From contig NZ_PQSU01000007.1 in assembly GCF_002920615.1 (NCBI RefSeq), positions 62,001-126,000 on the forward strand: a stretch of DNA of 64,000 nucleotides, in the 5' to 3' direction. The stretch comes from Streptomyces sp. Ru62. GTDB lineage: Bacteria > Actinomycetota > Actinomycetes > Streptomycetales > Streptomycetaceae. Below, one piece after another: positions 26,492 through 34,239 of the stretch. Each line of letters begins with the position of its first letter. Position 1 is the stretch's first letter. The translations under genes were made by a program, and so were the position numbers. The notes under the pieces are model-generated. The model was not told the DNA's origin and did not search any database. It saw nothing but the letters and a program-made list of their open reading frames with translations.

Positions 26492-26703
26492 GCGAACCGT
26501 TCTCCCCCGATAGTGCTCAGGGGTCCATCCCAGCAGATCCGGAAGTGCCCAGGAGGGATTTTCGAGGAAACCGAGCAGGTGGGAGCGGGCCGTGACGACC
26601 GACGCGTCCCGGTACCGCCGGGGGCGCCGGGTACCGCGCGCCCCGCCGCCACGGAGCCGCCGGAGTCACCGCACCCGGGTGGCGCGACACGGCCGCGCGG
26701 CGG

Positions 26704-27441
26704 TCACGCGCCGAGTGCCGCCAGAACCGGCCGGCAGGCGCTGTCGTACCGCTCCAGCGCCACCCGGGCCACCTCGGGGGCGGGGCCGAGCACCTCGGCG
26801 AGCACGTCCGCCGCGGCCGCGCCGCGCGCGATGCGGTCCGGCAGGAAGCCGGGGGCCAGGACGTACGGCGCGACGGCGACCCGCTCGCAGCCGAGGACGC
26901 GCAGCTCACGTACCGCGTCCTCGGTGCGGGGAAGGGACGCGGAGGCGAACGCGGGTCGCACGGCGCACCAACCGGTGTGCCACCACTCCCGCGCGATGTC
27001 GGCGATCACCGCGATCGCCTCCGGGTCGGAGGACCCCGCCGAGGCCAGCACGACCCCGGTCGAGGACTTGTCGGCGGGCGACAGGCCCGCCTCGTACAGC
27101 CGCCGTTCCAGGGCGGACAGCAGCAGCGGGGACGGGCCGAGCACGTCCGCCTGCCGGATCCGCAGCCGGGCCGGCGCGTCCCGCAGCACGGCGGGGATGT
27201 CGGCCTTGGCGTGGAACGCGCGGGTCAGCAGCAGCGGCAGGGCGACGACGTCCCGTACGCCCTCCGCCGCCAGCGACCGGAGCACCCCGTGCACCGACGG
27301 GACGTTGAAGTCCAGGAACCCGGTCTCCACGCGCAGGCCCGGCCGCAGCGACCGCACCCGCTCCACCAGGGCGTGCACGGTCGCCGCGTGCCGCGGGTCG
27401 CGGCTGCCGTGGGCGATGACGAGGAGGACCGGACGGCGCAT
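26704..27441 (-). CDS. CbiX/sirohydrochlorin-chelatase family protein
   Basis: 245 residues with two CbiX-like halves. The metal-binding start is LLVIAHGSRDPRH; a second AHG-like half lies after residue 120 (VVLASAGSSDPEA). CbiX/SirB enzymes insert Fe or Co into sirohydrochlorin. Placed last in the sulfur locus, three bases after the permease, it should make siroheme for the sulfite reductase encoded upstream, though cobalt insertion cannot be excluded. ATG 27441. Confidence 0.88.
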   Translation of the reverse strand: MRRPVLLVIAHGSRDPRHAATVHALVERVRSLRPGLRVETGFLDFNVPSVHGVLRSLAAEGVRDVVALPLLLTRAFHAKADIPAVLRDAPARLRIRQADVLGPSPLLLSALERRLYEAGLSPADKSSTGVVLASAGSSDPEAIAVIADIAREWWHTGWCAVRPAFASASLPRTEDAVRELRVLGCERVAVAPYVLAPGFLPDRIARGAAAADVLAEVLGPAPEVARVALERYDSACRPVLAALGA

Positions 27442-27443
27442 GG

Positions 27444-28328
27444 TCAGCCCTTCACCAGCAGGCCGCGGCTGCGCAGCACCCACCGCTCCAGCGGGCTGAA
27501 GATGAGCAGGTCGATGGCGATGCCGACGAACAGGATCAGGAAGATGGCCTCGAACACCATGGACATGGAGCTGGCGTTGCGGCCGTTCTCCAGCAGCGCG
27601 CCCAGGCCGATGCCCAGGTCGGGGGAGGAGGCGATGATCTCCGCGGCCATCAGCGAGCGCCAGGAGAAGGCCCAGCCCTGCTTCAGGCCCGCGAGGTAGC
27701 CCGGCAGCGCGGCCGGCAGGACGATGTGCCAGGCGCCCCGCACCCCGGTCGCGCCCATGGTGCGGCCCGCCCGCAGGAACAGCGGCGGTACCTGGTCGAT
27801 GCCGGAGACCAGGCCGTTGGCGATCGACGGGACCGCGCCGAGCAGGATCACCGCGTACATCATCTTGTTGTCGAGGCCCAGCCAGATCACCGCCGGCGGC
27901 ACCCACGCCACCGACGGCAGCGACTGCAGGCCGGACAGCACCGGGCCGATGGCCGCGCGCACGAACTTCACCCGCGCCACCAGCAGACCGAGCGGGGTGC
28001 CGATGGCCAGCGCGAACAGGAAGCCCAGCAGACCGCGCGAGACGCTGGTCCAGATGTAGCCCAGCAGCGTGCCCTCCAGCCAGGCACGCTTGAACTCGCC
28101 GCCGACGTCGGCGGGGGAGGGCAGCTTCGTCGGGTCGTCGACGATCTTGAAGGAGATCAGCGCCTGCCACACGACCAGCACCACCGCGGTGGCGATGACC
28201 GGCGGCAGGATCTTGCTGGTGAACGTCTGCCGGAACGGCGTACGGCCGGCGGCGACGACCTCCAGGGCGTCCAGGCCCGCCTCGACGCTCCCCGCGTCCG
28301 TGACGGTCTTGGTCTCAGTGCTGGCCAT
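27444..28328 (-). CDS. ABC transporter permease (sulfonate/nitrate/taurine type, SsuC-like)
   Basis: 294 residues, six predicted spans, with the typical SsuC mid-region (SLPSVAWVPPAVIWLGL) and EAA-type loop around AGRTMGATG. ATG 28328 falls inside the 3' end of the ATPase gene (14-base overlap), so the two are coupled. Its neighbours are the ATPase and a lipoprotein receptor, giving a complete importer for organosulfur compounds or a similar oxyanion. Its place next to cys genes favours sulfonate or sulfate ester uptake (inference). Confidence 0.9.
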   Translation of the reverse strand: MASTETKTVTDAGSVEAGLDALEVVAAGRTPFRQTFTSKILPPVIATAVVLVVWQALISFKIVDDPTKLPSPADVGGEFKRAWLEGTLLGYIWTSVSRGLLGFLFALAIGTPLGLLVARVKFVRAAIGPVLSGLQSLPSVAWVPPAVIWLGLDNKMMYAVILLGAVPSIANGLVSGIDQVPPLFLRAGRTMGATGVRGAWHIVLPAALPGYLAGLKQGWAFSWRSLMAAEIIASSPDLGIGLGALLENGRNASSMSMVFEAIFLILFVGIAIDLLIFSPLERWVLRSRGLLVKG

Positions 28329-29094
28329 GACGCCGGATCTCCCCACGCAGTACTTCGGTGATCTCCAAGGACAGTTCGGCGACCGGCGCGTCCTCGATGC
28401 GCCGCGGCTGCGGGATGTCCACCCGCCACTCACGGGCCACCCGGCCCGGCCGGGACGACAGCAGCACCACCCGCTGCGCCAGCCGTACCGCCTCGCGCAC
28501 GTTGTGCGTGACGAACAGGACGGACACGCCCGTCTCGGCCCAGATCCGGGTCAGCTCGTCGTGCAGCAGGTCCCGGGTGATCGCGTCCAGCGCGGCGAAC
28601 GGCTCGTCCATCAGCAGCAGCTGGCTGTCCTGCGCGAGCGCGCGGGCCATGGCCACACGCTGGCGCATACCGCCGGACAGCTCGTGCACCCGCTTGCCGT
28701 ACGAGCCCTGCAGCCGCACCAGTTCGAGCAACTGCTCGGCCCGCTCGCGGCGCTCGTTCTTCGCGACGCCCCTGAGCTTGAGGGCGAGTTCGATGTTCTT
28801 GCCCGCGGTCAGCCACGGGAACAGGGCGTGCTCCTGGAACATCAGGGCCGGACGCCCGTCGGTCGCGATGCTGCCGGCGGAGGGCCGGTCCAGCCCCGCC
28901 ACCAGGTTCAGCAGCGTCGACTTGCCGCAGCCCGAGGCCCCCAGGAGGGTGACGAACTCACCCGGTGCGACATCGAGGCTGATGTCGTCCAGGACGAGCT
29001 GCTGCCCGCCCGGTGTCGCGAAGGACTTCGAGACGTGCTCGATGCGCGCCGCGTGCTCGACCGTCTCGGCGGCCTCGGCGAAGGTCGTTGCCAT
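28315..29094 (-). CDS. ABC transporter ATP-binding protein (SsuB-like)
   Basis: 259 residues. Walker A LLGASGCGKSTLL, signature LSGGMRQRVAMARAL, Walker B LLLMDEPFAALDA and switch His in VTHNVREA are all intact. The start ATG 29094 was chosen for the strong CCAGGAGGTGA site; an in-frame ATG at 29118 lies upstream without one. Drives uptake by the adjoining SsuC-like permease. Confidence 0.93.
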   Translation of the reverse strand: MATTFAEAAETVEHAARIEHVSKSFATPGGQQLVLDDISLDVAPGEFVTLLGASGCGKSTLLNLVAGLDRPSAGSIATDGRPALMFQEHALFPWLTAGKNIELALKLRGVAKNERRERAEQLLELVRLQGSYGKRVHELSGGMRQRVAMARALAQDSQLLLMDEPFAALDAITRDLLHDELTRIWAETGVSVLFVTHNVREAVRLAQRVVLLSSRPGRVAREWRVDIPQPRRIEDAPVAELSLEITEVLRGEIRRHGQH

Positions 29095-29130
29095 GGTCGT
29101 CACCTCCTGGGAACTCATCGGCTACGGGAC

Positions 29131-30243
29131 TTACTCGGCGCCGAGTCCGGCGTCACTGACGGTCGGCTCGCCCTCGGCCTTGAGGACCTTGTTCAGGAGG
29201 GTGAGGTCGTAGATGCCGTCCAGCTCGGGGTTCTCCAGCAGGCCGGCCTTGACGGCGTGCTTCGCCTCGGTGTCGAGGGTCGCGGCCAGCGGGTCGTCGG
29301 TGAACTGGACGGACTTCCACGCCGGGTCCAGCACCTTCGCGGGCAGCTCCTTGCCGGAGTCGACGCCGAGCTGCTTGTTCGCGGCGGCCTTCGCCTCGTC
29401 CGGGTTGGCGTTGATCCACTTGTTGGTCTCGACCGACGCCTTGAGGACCGCCTCGACGGCCTTCGGGTGCTCCTTGAGGAACTTCTGCGACACGATGATG
29501 TTCGTGATCACGAACTTCTTGTCCGGCCACAGCGTCGACTCGTCCAGCAGCACCTTGCCGCCCTCGGCGACCAGCTTGGACGCGGTCGGCTCCGGCACCC
29601 AGGCGCCGTCGATGGAGCCGGACTTGTAGGCGTCCGGGGTCACCTTGTTGTCCGTGCGGACGACGGACACGTCACCCTTGCCGCTCTGCGCGTCGACCTT
29701 CCAGCCCTGCTCGGCCACCCAGTTGAGGAACGCCACGTCCTGCGTGTTGCCGAGCTGGGGGGTCGCGATCTTCTTGCCCTTGACGTCCTTCAGGGACGTG
29801 ATCTTCTTCGGGTTGACGACCAGCTTCACCCCGCCGGAGGCCGAACCGCCGATGATGCGCAGGCTCTTGCCGTCGGACTTGGTGTAGCCGTTGATCGCCG
29901 GGGAGGGGCCGATCCAGCCGATGTCGATGGAACCCGAGTTCAGCGCCTCGATCTCGGACGGACCGGCGTTGAAGACCTGGTACTTGGCCTCAGTGGCGCC
30001 CAGCTCCTTCTGGAAGAAGCCCTTCTGCTTGCCGACCAGGGCGGTGGCGTGGGTGAGGTTGCCGAAGTAGCCGATCTTGACGGAGCCGAGCCCGTCGATC
30101 TTCTTGGCGCCGGTGGCGATCTTGGCGCCCGCGTTGTCGTCCTTGGAGTCGGACCCGTAGCCGCAGGCTGCGAGGGACAGCAGGGGAAGTGCGGCGATCG
30201 CGGCGATGCCGCGGCGGAGCAGAGCGGAGCGGTTGGCAGGCAC
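29131..30243 (-). CDS. Aliphatic-sulfonate-type substrate-binding lipoprotein (SsuA-like)
   Basis: 370 residues. Basic N-terminus, hydrophobic core and lipobox LLSLAAC near residue 27, so lipid-anchored outside the membrane. The NMT1/SsuA pattern is readable in VKIGYFGNLTHATALVGKQ, PQLGNTQDVAFL and DGAWVPEPTASKLV. GTG 30243 has GAGAGGAAAA seven bases upstream; the frame could start 33 bases earlier at a weaker codon. Receptor of the importer encoded by the next two genes. Confidence 0.92.
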   Translation of the reverse strand: MPANRSALLRRGIAAIAALPLLSLAACGYGSDSKDDNAGAKIATGAKKIDGLGSVKIGYFGNLTHATALVGKQKGFFQKELGATEAKYQVFNAGPSEIEALNSGSIDIGWIGPSPAINGYTKSDGKSLRIIGGSASGGVKLVVNPKKITSLKDVKGKKIATPQLGNTQDVAFLNWVAEQGWKVDAQSGKGDVSVVRTDNKVTPDAYKSGSIDGAWVPEPTASKLVAEGGKVLLDESTLWPDKKFVITNIIVSQKFLKEHPKAVEAVLKASVETNKWINANPDEAKAAANKQLGVDSGKELPAKVLDPAWKSVQFTDDPLAATLDTEAKHAVKAGLLENPELDGIYDLTLLNKVLKAEGEPTVSDAGLGAE

Positions 30244-30282
30244 GGGAGGTTTTCCTCTCGTTGGCCCGGCGGTCACGGTCTC

Positions 30283-30468
30283 TCAGGTCGTGGCCGGGAG
30301 TCGGCAAAGGGTCTTCGTCGCTTCCGGGGTGGGGGTCCCCCCGCTTGCGAGCGAAGCCGAGCATGTGGGGGAGGGTGGGGGGACGGGGCGCGCAGGCAGT
30401 GCGCGTACGTCACAGCGCACATCGAGCGACCCCGCCCTGCCCGCTGCCGAGGGCGCCGCTGCCGACAC
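30283..30468 (-). CDS. Possible 61-residue leader ORF upstream of the importer
   Basis: A GTG start with an excellent GAAGGAGGGC site, in the 275-base gap between cysN and the lipoprotein gene. Its start region contains SLDVRCDVRALPARP, which loosely recalls the SRRHVDL...SA(I/L)C leader peptides of sulfur genes. The C-terminal half overlaps a dispersed palindromic repeat, so the original peptide may have been shorter. Weak case: no homologue in view. Confidence 0.3.
   Translation of the reverse strand: MSAAAPSAAGRAGSLDVRCDVRALPARPVPPPSPTCSASLASGGTPTPEATKTLCRLPATT
30329..30373. repeat. Dispersed palindromic repeat (GTGGGGGTCCCCCC...GTGGGGGAG type)
   Basis: A G/C-run palindrome with an inner GCTT...AAGC arm; elements of this look are frequent in Streptomyces intergenic regions. 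Strong RNA structure between cysN and the importer may end or process the cys message. Confidence 0.6.
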
Positions 30469-30517
30469 GGCCGCCCTCCTTCGCGAACGTCGAGTAGAAA
30501 TCGGTGGAGTTCATCGC

Positions 30518-31852
30518 TCAGAAGTCCCAGCCGTCGTCGTCGGCCGCGTCCTTGACCGGCTCGGGGGACGCGAACGACTCGCCGACCATGCCCGCGGTGA
30601 GCGTGGTGCCGTCGGCGGGGTCGATCAGGATGAAGGAGCCCGTGCGGCGCGAGTCGGCGTAGGAGTCGACCGGCAGCGGCTCGGCGGTACGGATCTTCAC
30701 CCGGCCGATGTCGTTGGCGACGAGCTGTCCCGGATGCGGGTGCAGGGACAGGTCGTCGAGGGTCAGCCGGGACGGGATGTCCTTCACGATCGCCTTGACC
30801 GTGCGGGTGCCGTGCTTGAGCAGCACCCGGTGACCGACGGTCAGCGGCGCGTCCGCGACGTGGCAGACCGTCGCCTCCACGTCCTGCGTGGTGGCGGGGG
30901 CGTCCTTCGTCGGCACGATCAGGTCGCCGCGCGAGACGTCGATGTCGTCCGCGAGCAGCACCGTCACCGACTGCGTCGTCCAGGCCACGTCGACCGGCTC
31001 GCCGAGCAGATCGATGCCGGAGATCGTCGAGGTACACCCGGACGGCAGGACGGTGACCGGCTCGCCCACGCGGAACGTACCGGCCGCGATCTGGCCCGCG
31101 TAGCCCCGGTAGTCCGGGTGCTCGGCGGTCTGCGGACGGATCACGTACTGCACGGGCAGCCGCGCGTGGCAGTGCGCCAGGTCATGGCTGACGGGCACGG
31201 TCTCCAGGTGCTCCAGCACGGTCGGACCGCCGTACCAGTCCATGTTCGCGGAGGGCTCCACCACGTTGTCGCCGGCCAGTGCCGAGATCGGGATCGCGGT
31301 GACCTCCGGGACGCCCAGCTCGGTCGCGTACGCCGTGAACTCCTCGGCGATCGCGGCGAAGACCTTCTCCTCGTACCCGACGAGGTCCATCTTGTTGACG
31401 GCGAGGACGACGTGCGGCACGCGCAGGAGGGCGGCGATGGCCGCGTGCCGGCGGGTCTGCTCGACGACGCCGTTGCGGGCGTCGACCAGGATCACCGTCA
31501 GCTCGGCCGTGGAGGCGCCGGTGACCATGTTGCGGGTGTACTGCACATGGCCCGGGGTGTCGGCGAGGATGAACCGGCGGCGCGGGGTCGCGAAGTAGCG
31601 GTAGGCGACGTCGATGGTGATGCCCTGCTCGCGTTCGGCGCGCAGGCCGTCGGTGAGCAGCGCGAGGTCCGGGCCGTCCTGGCCCCGGCTCGCGGAGGCG
31701 CGCTCGACGGCCTCCAGCTGGTCGGCGAGAACCGACTTGGAGTCGTGCAGCAGCCGTCCGACGAGCGTGGACTTGCCGTCGTCGACGGAGCCGGCGGTGG
31801 CGAACCGGAGCAGGGTGGTGGCCGAGAGCGCCTCGGTCGTGGTCGTGCTCAT
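30518..31852 (-). CDS. cysN: Sulfate adenylyltransferase, large GTPase subunit
   Basis: 444 residues. P-loop GSVDDGKSTLVG, switch motif ADTPGH and specificity motif AVNKMD mark the EF-Tu-like GTPase; two beta-barrel domains follow. CysN uses GTP hydrolysis to drive CysD-catalysed formation of adenylyl sulfate (APS) from sulfate and ATP. No fused APS kinase domain; a separate cysC exists. ATG 31852, three bases after cysD ends. Cytoplasmic. Confidence 0.96.
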   Translation of the reverse strand: MSTTTTEALSATTLLRFATAGSVDDGKSTLVGRLLHDSKSVLADQLEAVERASASRGQDGPDLALLTDGLRAEREQGITIDVAYRYFATPRRRFILADTPGHVQYTRNMVTGASTAELTVILVDARNGVVEQTRRHAAIAALLRVPHVVLAVNKMDLVGYEEKVFAAIAEEFTAYATELGVPEVTAIPISALAGDNVVEPSANMDWYGGPTVLEHLETVPVSHDLAHCHARLPVQYVIRPQTAEHPDYRGYAGQIAAGTFRVGEPVTVLPSGCTSTISGIDLLGEPVDVAWTTQSVTVLLADDIDVSRGDLIVPTKDAPATTQDVEATVCHVADAPLTVGHRVLLKHGTRTVKAIVKDIPSRLTLDDLSLHPHPGQLVANDIGRVKIRTAEPLPVDSYADSRRTGSFILIDPADGTTLTAGMVGESFASPEPVKDAADDDGWDF

Positions 31853-31854
31853 GC

Positions 31855-32790
31855 TTAGAAGTACCCCTCGCGCTTGCGGTCTTCCATCGCGGCCTCGGAC
31901 AGCTTGTCGTCGGCGCGGGTCGCGCCCCGCTCGGTCAGCCGGGACGCGGCGATCTCGGCGATGACCTTCTCGATCGTGTCGGCGTCGGAGTCGACCGCGC
32001 CGGTGCAGGACATGTCGCCGACGGTGCGATAGCGCACCTGCCGCTTCTCGACCGTCTCGCCGTCCTTCGGCCCGCCCCACTCCCCGGCGGTGAGCCACAT
32101 GCCGCCGCGCTGGAACACCTCGCGCTCGTGGGCGAAGTAGATCTCCGGCAGCTCGATGCCCTCGCGGGCGATGTACTGCCAGACGTCCAGCTCGGTCCAG
32201 TTGCTGAGCGGGAAGACCCGGACGTGCTCACCAGGGGAGTGCCGGCCGTTGTACAGGTTCCACAGCTCCGGGCGCTGGCGGCGCGGGTCCCACTGGGAGA
32301 ACTCGTCGCGCAGCGAGAAGACCCGCTCCTTGGCGCGGGCCTTCTCCTCGTCGCGGCGGCCACCGCCGAAGACGGCGTCGAACTTCTCGCTCTGGATCTT
32401 CTCCGTCAGGGGGAGCGTCTGGAGCGGGTTGCGGGTGCCGTCGGGACGTTCCTTGAGCACACCGCGGTCGATGTAGTCCTGGACGGACGCCACATGGAGG
32501 CGCAGCCCATGTGCGGCCACCACACGGTCCCGGTACTCAAGGACCTCCGGGAAGTTGTGCCCGGTGTCCACATGGAGCAGGGAGAACGGCACCGGCGCGG
32601 GGGTGAAGGCCTTCAGCGCGAGGTGCAGCATGACGATGGAGTCCTTGCCCCCGGAGAACAGGATCACCGGGTTCTCGAACTCGCCCGCGACCTCGCGGAA
32701 GATGTGCACCGCCTCGGACTCCAGCGCGTCCAGGTGCGACAGCGCGTACGGGCTGTCCGTGCCCTCGTCCACCTTGGCGACCGTGGTCAT
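31855..32790 (-). CDS. cysD: Sulfate adenylyltransferase, small subunit
   Basis: 311 residues, PP-loop ATP pyrophosphatase fold with the SGGKDSIVML loop near residue 45 and the C-terminal EDRKREGYF that is characteristic of CysD. It adenylylates sulfate together with CysN. The ATG overlaps the cysC stop by four bases (ATGA). Activity first step of assimilatory sulfate reduction. Confidence 0.96.
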   Translation of the reverse strand: MTTVAKVDEGTDSPYALSHLDALESEAVHIFREVAGEFENPVILFSGGKDSIVMLHLALKAFTPAPVPFSLLHVDTGHNFPEVLEYRDRVVAAHGLRLHVASVQDYIDRGVLKERPDGTRNPLQTLPLTEKIQSEKFDAVFGGGRRDEEKARAKERVFSLRDEFSQWDPRRQRPELWNLYNGRHSPGEHVRVFPLSNWTELDVWQYIAREGIELPEIYFAHEREVFQRGGMWLTAGEWGGPKDGETVEKRQVRYRTVGDMSCTGAVDSDADTIEKVIAEIAASRLTERGATRADDKLSEAAMEDRKREGYF

Positions 32791-33353
32791 GCCAGTCCCC
32801 TCTCGCTCAGCAGCGCGTACACCGACGCGGCCGACTCCTGGACCGTCTGGTGCTGCGACTCGATCCGCAGATCGGGCTTCTCCGGCTCCTCGTACGGGTC
32901 GTCGACCCCGGTGAGCCCGGTCAGCTCGCCCGCGGCCTGCTTGGCGTACAGCCCCTTCACATCGCGCACGCTGCACACCTCGACCGGGGTCGCCACATGG
33001 ATCTCCAGGTACGGCGTCCCGTTCTCCTCGTGCCGCCCCCGCACCGCGTCCCGGCTCTCCGTGTACGGAGCGATCACCGGGACCAGCGCCTTGACGCCGT
33101 TGCGGGCCAGCAGCTCGGCGACGAAGCCGATGCGCTGCACATTGGTGTGCCGGTCCTCCCGGGAGAAGCCGAGGCCCGCCGAGATGAACTCGCGGATCTC
33201 ATCGCCGTCGAGCACCTCGACACGGTGGCCCTCGGCGCGCAACCGGCCCGCCAGCTCGTACGCGATGGTGGTCTTGCCGGCGCTCGGCAGACCCGTGAGC
33301 CAGACGGTGGCTCCGGTCGTCACGTGGTTCTCCTGAATCCGCTCGTTCGTCAT
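32787..33353 (-). CDS. cysC: Adenylylsulfate (APS) kinase
   Basis: 188 residues. P-loop TGLPSAGKTTIA, DGDEIREF and the APS-binding FSREDRHTNVQRIG and VCSVRDVKGLYAKQ stretches. Phosphorylates APS to PAPS. ATG 33353 overlaps the cysH stop; a GTG at 33323 with CAGGAGAA upstream is an equally good start and would remove ten residues. With an APS-type CysH next door the kinase's main role may be PAPS for sulfotransfer (inference). Confidence 0.94.
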   Translation of the reverse strand: MTNERIQENHVTTGATVWLTGLPSAGKTTIAYELAGRLRAEGHRVEVLDGDEIREFISAGLGFSREDRHTNVQRIGFVAELLARNGVKALVPVIAPYTESRDAVRGRHEENGTPYLEIHVATPVEVCSVRDVKGLYAKQAAGELTGLTGVDDPYEEPEKPDLRIESQHQTVQESAASVYALLSERGLA

Positions 33354-34060
33354 CCGTGCAGTCCGCACTCGGTCTTGGCCCGGCCCGCCCAGCGGCCGGC
33401 CCGCGCGTCCTCGCCCTCCAGGACTCTGCGGGTGCACGGGGCGCAGCCGACGGAGGCGTAGCCGTCCATCAGCAACGGGTTGGTGAGCACGCCGTGTTCG
33501 GTGACGTACGCGTCCACGTCGTCCTGGGTCCAGCGGGCGATCGGCGAGATCTTGACCTTCCGCCGCTTCTCGTCCCAGCCGACGACCGGGGTGTTCGCCC
33601 GGGTCGGGGACTCGTCGCGGCGCAGGCCCGTCGCCCACGCCTGGTAGTTCTTCAGGCCCTCTTCCAGCGGCCGCACCTTGCGCAGCGCGCAGCACAGGTC
33701 GGGGTCGCGGTCGTGCAGCTTCGGGCCGTACTCGGCGTCCTGTTCGGCGACCGTCTGCTTCGGCGTGAGGGTGATGACGTTGACGTCCATCACGGCCTCC
33801 ACGGCGTCCCGGGTGCCGATGGTCTCCGGGAAGTGGTAGCCGGTGTCGAGGAAGACGACGTCGACGCCCTTCAGCACGCGCGAGGCGAGATGGGCGACCA
33901 CGGCGTCCTCCATCGAGGAGGTGACGCAGAACTTCGTGCCGAAGGTGTCCACCGCCCACTGGAGGATCTCCAGCGCGGACGCGTCCTCCAGGTCACGGCC
34001 CGCCTGTTCGGCGAGCGCCTTCAGCTCCTCGGTCGTACGCTCTTCCTGAGCCGTCGTCAT
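33350..34060 (-). CDS. cysH: Phosphoadenylyl/adenylylsulfate reductase with [4Fe-4S] motif
   Basis: 236 residues, PP-loop fold (VTSSMEDAVVAHL). It carries CCALRKVRP and later CAPCTRRV, the CC...CxxC cysteines that bind an iron-sulfur cluster in APS reductases, and the catalytic C-terminal ECGLHG. Reduces APS (or PAPS) to sulfite with thioredoxin. Overlaps both neighbours by four bases. The cluster cysteines suggest APS is the true substrate (family rule). Confidence 0.95.
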   Translation of the reverse strand: MTTAQEERTTEELKALAEQAGRDLEDASALEILQWAVDTFGTKFCVTSSMEDAVVAHLASRVLKGVDVVFLDTGYHFPETIGTRDAVEAVMDVNVITLTPKQTVAEQDAEYGPKLHDRDPDLCCALRKVRPLEEGLKNYQAWATGLRRDESPTRANTPVVGWDEKRRKVKISPIARWTQDDVDAYVTEHGVLTNPLLMDGYASVGCAPCTRRVLEGEDARAGRWAGRAKTECGLHG

Positions 34061-34239
34061 ATCAGGTCGTCCCCTCCGTTGTCGGCTCGCTGAACGCCCC
34101 GGGCCAGCAGACCCAGGAACTTCAGCTGGAATGCGCGGTTGCACGCGGCGCATTCCCAGGCGCCGTGACCCTCGCCGCTCGGGCGCAGGTCCTCGTCGCC
34201 GCAGTAGGGGCAGTAGAAGGGCGCGGCCCGCTCGCTCAC
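34057..34239 (-). CDS. 60-residue zinc-ribbon protein of the cys operon
   Basis: Two CxxC pairs (FYCPYCGDED and WECAACNRAF) form one zinc ribbon; the tail FQLKFLGLLARGVQ is helical. GTG start overlaps the sir stop, and its stop overlaps cysH, so it is tightly coupled. Small ribbon proteins in this position are common in actinobacterial sulfur loci; their role is unknown to me, perhaps a redox or assembly partner of sulfite reductase. Confidence 0.88.
   Translation of the reverse strand: MSERAAPFYCPYCGDEDLRPSGEGHGAWECAACNRAFQLKFLGLLARGVQRADNGGDDLI

Noticed and set aside
26492..26650. An N-terminal extension of the Fn3 protein
   Set aside because: The frame is open and reads protein-like for about 50 codons (LLGFLENPSWALPDLLGW), but has no ATG, GTG or TTG and the DNA is AT-richer, as in promoter regions.
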